Shown here: piece after piece, positions 62,002 through 64,000 of the stretch
How the letters are laid out: each line of letters begins with the position of its first letter
How positions within the stretch are numbered: the first letter of the stretch is position 1
Assembly (NCBI GenBank): GCA_001632425.1
Contig: KV425565.1
Span: forward strand, 1 to 64,000
Direction of reading: 5' to 3'
Length of the DNA stretch: 64,000 nt
Source: Neolentinus lepideus HHB14362 ss-1
Lineage: Eukaryota > Basidiomycota > Agaricomycetes > Gloeophyllales > Gloeophyllaceae
The notes under the pieces: generated by a model
Told to the model about the DNA's origin: nothing
What the model saw: only the letters and a program-made list of their open reading frames with translations
The model's database searches: none
Program-made: the position numbers and the translations under genes

Positions 62002-64000
62002 GTGGAACCCCTTTGTCGCTGCTTACCTCTGCTTATCCTTGCTTGTGGTCAACAGTCTAGCCCTGCAATGGCACAAGCGAGCTGGGTGGGCCACGCGGCA
62101 AATGCCGAACGCCGATCAGAATTCGGTATGAATGTCGATGGCGACGCAGGGCCCGCGACCTCTGCGCCGCGCCCTCTCCCCCCGCCCTCTGAGCTCACCC
62201 GCTGGGACCTCGCCGACATCCTCAACCCCGCCGCCAGCCAGCGCGACAAGCGCCTGTCCATGGACTTTCCTCCTGCCCACCACCACTCCGTCTACGGCCA
62301 GGACATTGATCAGGCGTTCAACCCCCTCGATCAGCAGCCACACCACCATCAGCCACATCGCATCAACCCCCATGCCTTTGACCACCCCGACATCGACATG
62401 CCCGACCAGCACGCCCCCAACTTCGACCTCTTCAACAACGGCAATGGCTTTGCCAGCCCCAGGTACCGCACCAATGCCTCCTCGTCCTCCTCGCTAGCAC
62501 CCTCGTACGGCATGGCGGGCGACTCGATGTACTCGCACTCGTCGTTTGGCGACTCGGTGCAGTCGTTCCACGGCGCCAACTCCAACTCGTACGACATGAT
62601 TCACAGTCTCTCTTCGTCGTACAGCAGCGGCAAAGTGTCGCCGCTAACGCCCAGTGATCCTAGCATGCAGCACTCTCCTGTCTTCCCGGGCGCACTCGGC
62701 CCGAACGTTATTCCCAAAGACTTCCCCGGGCAGCACGTCTTCCCCGACATCGATCGCCGCCTGCCCAACGGCAACTTCCCCTCCGACTTCCACGAGGACT
62801 ACGCCGTCAACGGTGGGTTAGGGCTAGGTTTCAACGGCCCCGCCCACCACATCGCCCGCTTTCCGGGCCCGATGGACTCGCGCTTTCCTTCCCAGCTGCA
62901 GCACCACGCCCACCACGACATCCTCCAGGGCGTTTCTCCCCAAGCCACACACTTTAGACCCAATGGCATCCCCGGCTTCGACGACTCGCCCTTCATGACG
63001 CCCAACCCTGCCACCGACTTGAGGCTCGGCATGGGCCCGGACGACCATCTACTCGCAGGCATCCGCGGGCTCGGAGGGTTCAACAACGCGAGCGACCTTC
63101 AAACTTTCATCCGGTGAGTCGGAATATTGTATAACAACAGCCTTCTCTGATCAGCTTATTTTAAGCCCGTATCTGGACCAATACGTCCGCACTCCGAACC
63201 GCCTTGCTTTCGGCGAACGCACAGTCATTGTCATGTCGAGCAAGGTCGCCCAAAAATCATACGGCACTGAGAAGAGGTACGTTCTCATTGCGTGGGGAAA
63301 CCCTGGGGTATGGCTGAACTTCGGGTGTCTTAGGTTCCTCTGCCCCCCTCCCACAGCAATCATGATCGGGAACTCCTGGTGGTCAGATGTCCTGCGGCGG
63401 GGGCAGGACCCGAAGCTCTGCCCACCGCGCGTCGTCGTGTCCATCTCGGGCGAGCCTGCGCCGCCGGAGGGCAACATCGAGTGGACGAGCGCGGCGGGCA
63501 AGGCATTCGACGTGAACGACCCCCCTGCGGGGACGACATATATTGGGCGCTGCGTCGGCAAGCAGCTGTTCATCTCGGACGTGGACGAGAAGAAGAAGAA
63601 GGTCGAGGCGCTCGTGAAGATCATGGCGCCCGCGGGCGACGGCGACGACGGCGAGCGTGTCATTGGCACGTTTGCGAGCCGTTCGATCAAGGTCATCAGC
63701 AAGCCGTCGAAGAAGAGGCAGAGTGCGAAGAACCTCGAACGTGAGTTTGACGTTTGTTGTTTCATCCCGACTTTACGGGGTTTGACGTCATGATGCAATT
63801 CAATTGACCTGAACTATCTAATAGTGTGCATCAATCATGGATCGACTGTGTCGCTTTTCCACAGGTTGAGGTCCCAGACTGTGTCAACAAAGTACCTCTG
63901 TGTTTCAGGGTCGGGCTCTGCGTTCAAGGGCTCAGATGGTGCCCCGCTCATGGGTCTCGACCATCGGTCAAGATCGTCAACACCCTCATTCATTGCTCGA
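62002..64000 (+). CDS. CSL (CBF1/RBP-J/Lag-1) family transcription factor, 3' end outside the window
   Basis: A DNA-binding factor of the family that mediates Notch signalling in animals; fungi have it without Notch (fission yeast Cbf11/Cbf12 act in adhesion and the cell cycle). The first exon encodes about 370 low-complexity residues rich in His, Pro and Ser. The LAG1 DNA-binding domain then starts in YLDQYVRTPNRLAFGERTVI and MSSKVAQKSYGTEKRFLCPP, followed by AIMIGNSWW. The beta-trefoil follows with GTFASRSIKVISKPSKKRQS and, after another intron, CINHGSTVSLFHRLRSQTVS and TKYLCVSG. Introns begin at about 63114, 63277 and 63741. The long N-terminal extension suits the F2-like class. The start could also be 62068 (MAQASWVG), and an upstream exon is possible. 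The C-terminus is cut by the window edge. Confidence 0.92.

Overview
The window reads as genomic DNA of a filamentous basidiomycete, probably a mushroom-forming Agaricomycete. Nearly every gene is cut by several short GT-AG introns of about 45-65 nt, genes lie on both strands, and the protein families are fungal (cytosolic NAD formate dehydrogenase, Pbs2-type MAPKK, Yak1, a fungal CSL factor). There is no operon-like layout and I see no rRNA, tRNA or CRISPR array. The species assignment is inference.

Layout. 0-3.5 kb is gene-poor and holds two stacked arrays of roughly 360-bp repeats. 3.5-22.8 kb is dense: HEM2 (+), a frameshifted 2-oxoglutarate oxygenase remnant (-), GCN5 (-), a secreted double-psi beta-barrel protein (+), an F-box protein (+), formate dehydrogenase (-), an EXS-domain membrane protein (-), SNU23 (+), cytosolic isoleucyl-tRNA synthetase (-) and a ubiquitin-like/BAG co-chaperone (-). 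22.8-27 kb is gene-poor, with a minisatellite and a hairpin. PBS2 (+) follows at 27-29.2 kb. 29.2-34.4 kb is gene-poor and contains the most unusual object: a 2.7-kb element with perfect 20-bp terminal inverted repeats, a TTA target duplication, clustered subterminal motifs and a captured, truncated velvet-domain gene. 34.4-49.7 kb is dense again: TFB1 (+), COY1/CASP (-), a PHOSPHO-type phosphatase (+), YAK1 (-), a Pba4/PSMG4-like proteasome assembly chaperone (-) and a GRF zinc-finger protein (+). 49.7-55.1 kb is gene-poor with a degenerate array of about 340-bp units. A conserved protein of unknown function (-) sits at 55.1-56.7 kb. After another gene-poor stretch the window ends inside a CSL (CBF1/RBP-J type) transcription factor (+).

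The genes do not form one pathway. Several belong to chromatin, transcription and stress control (GCN5, TFB1, PBS2, YAK1, CSL), the rest to housekeeping (haem, tRNA charging, splicing, proteasome assembly, Golgi). Divergent pairs with short shared promoters are EXS/SNU23, COY1/phosphatase and PSMG4/GRF. Coordinates of multi-exon genes run from first to last coding base; splice sites were placed by eye from GT-AG signals and reading-frame continuity.
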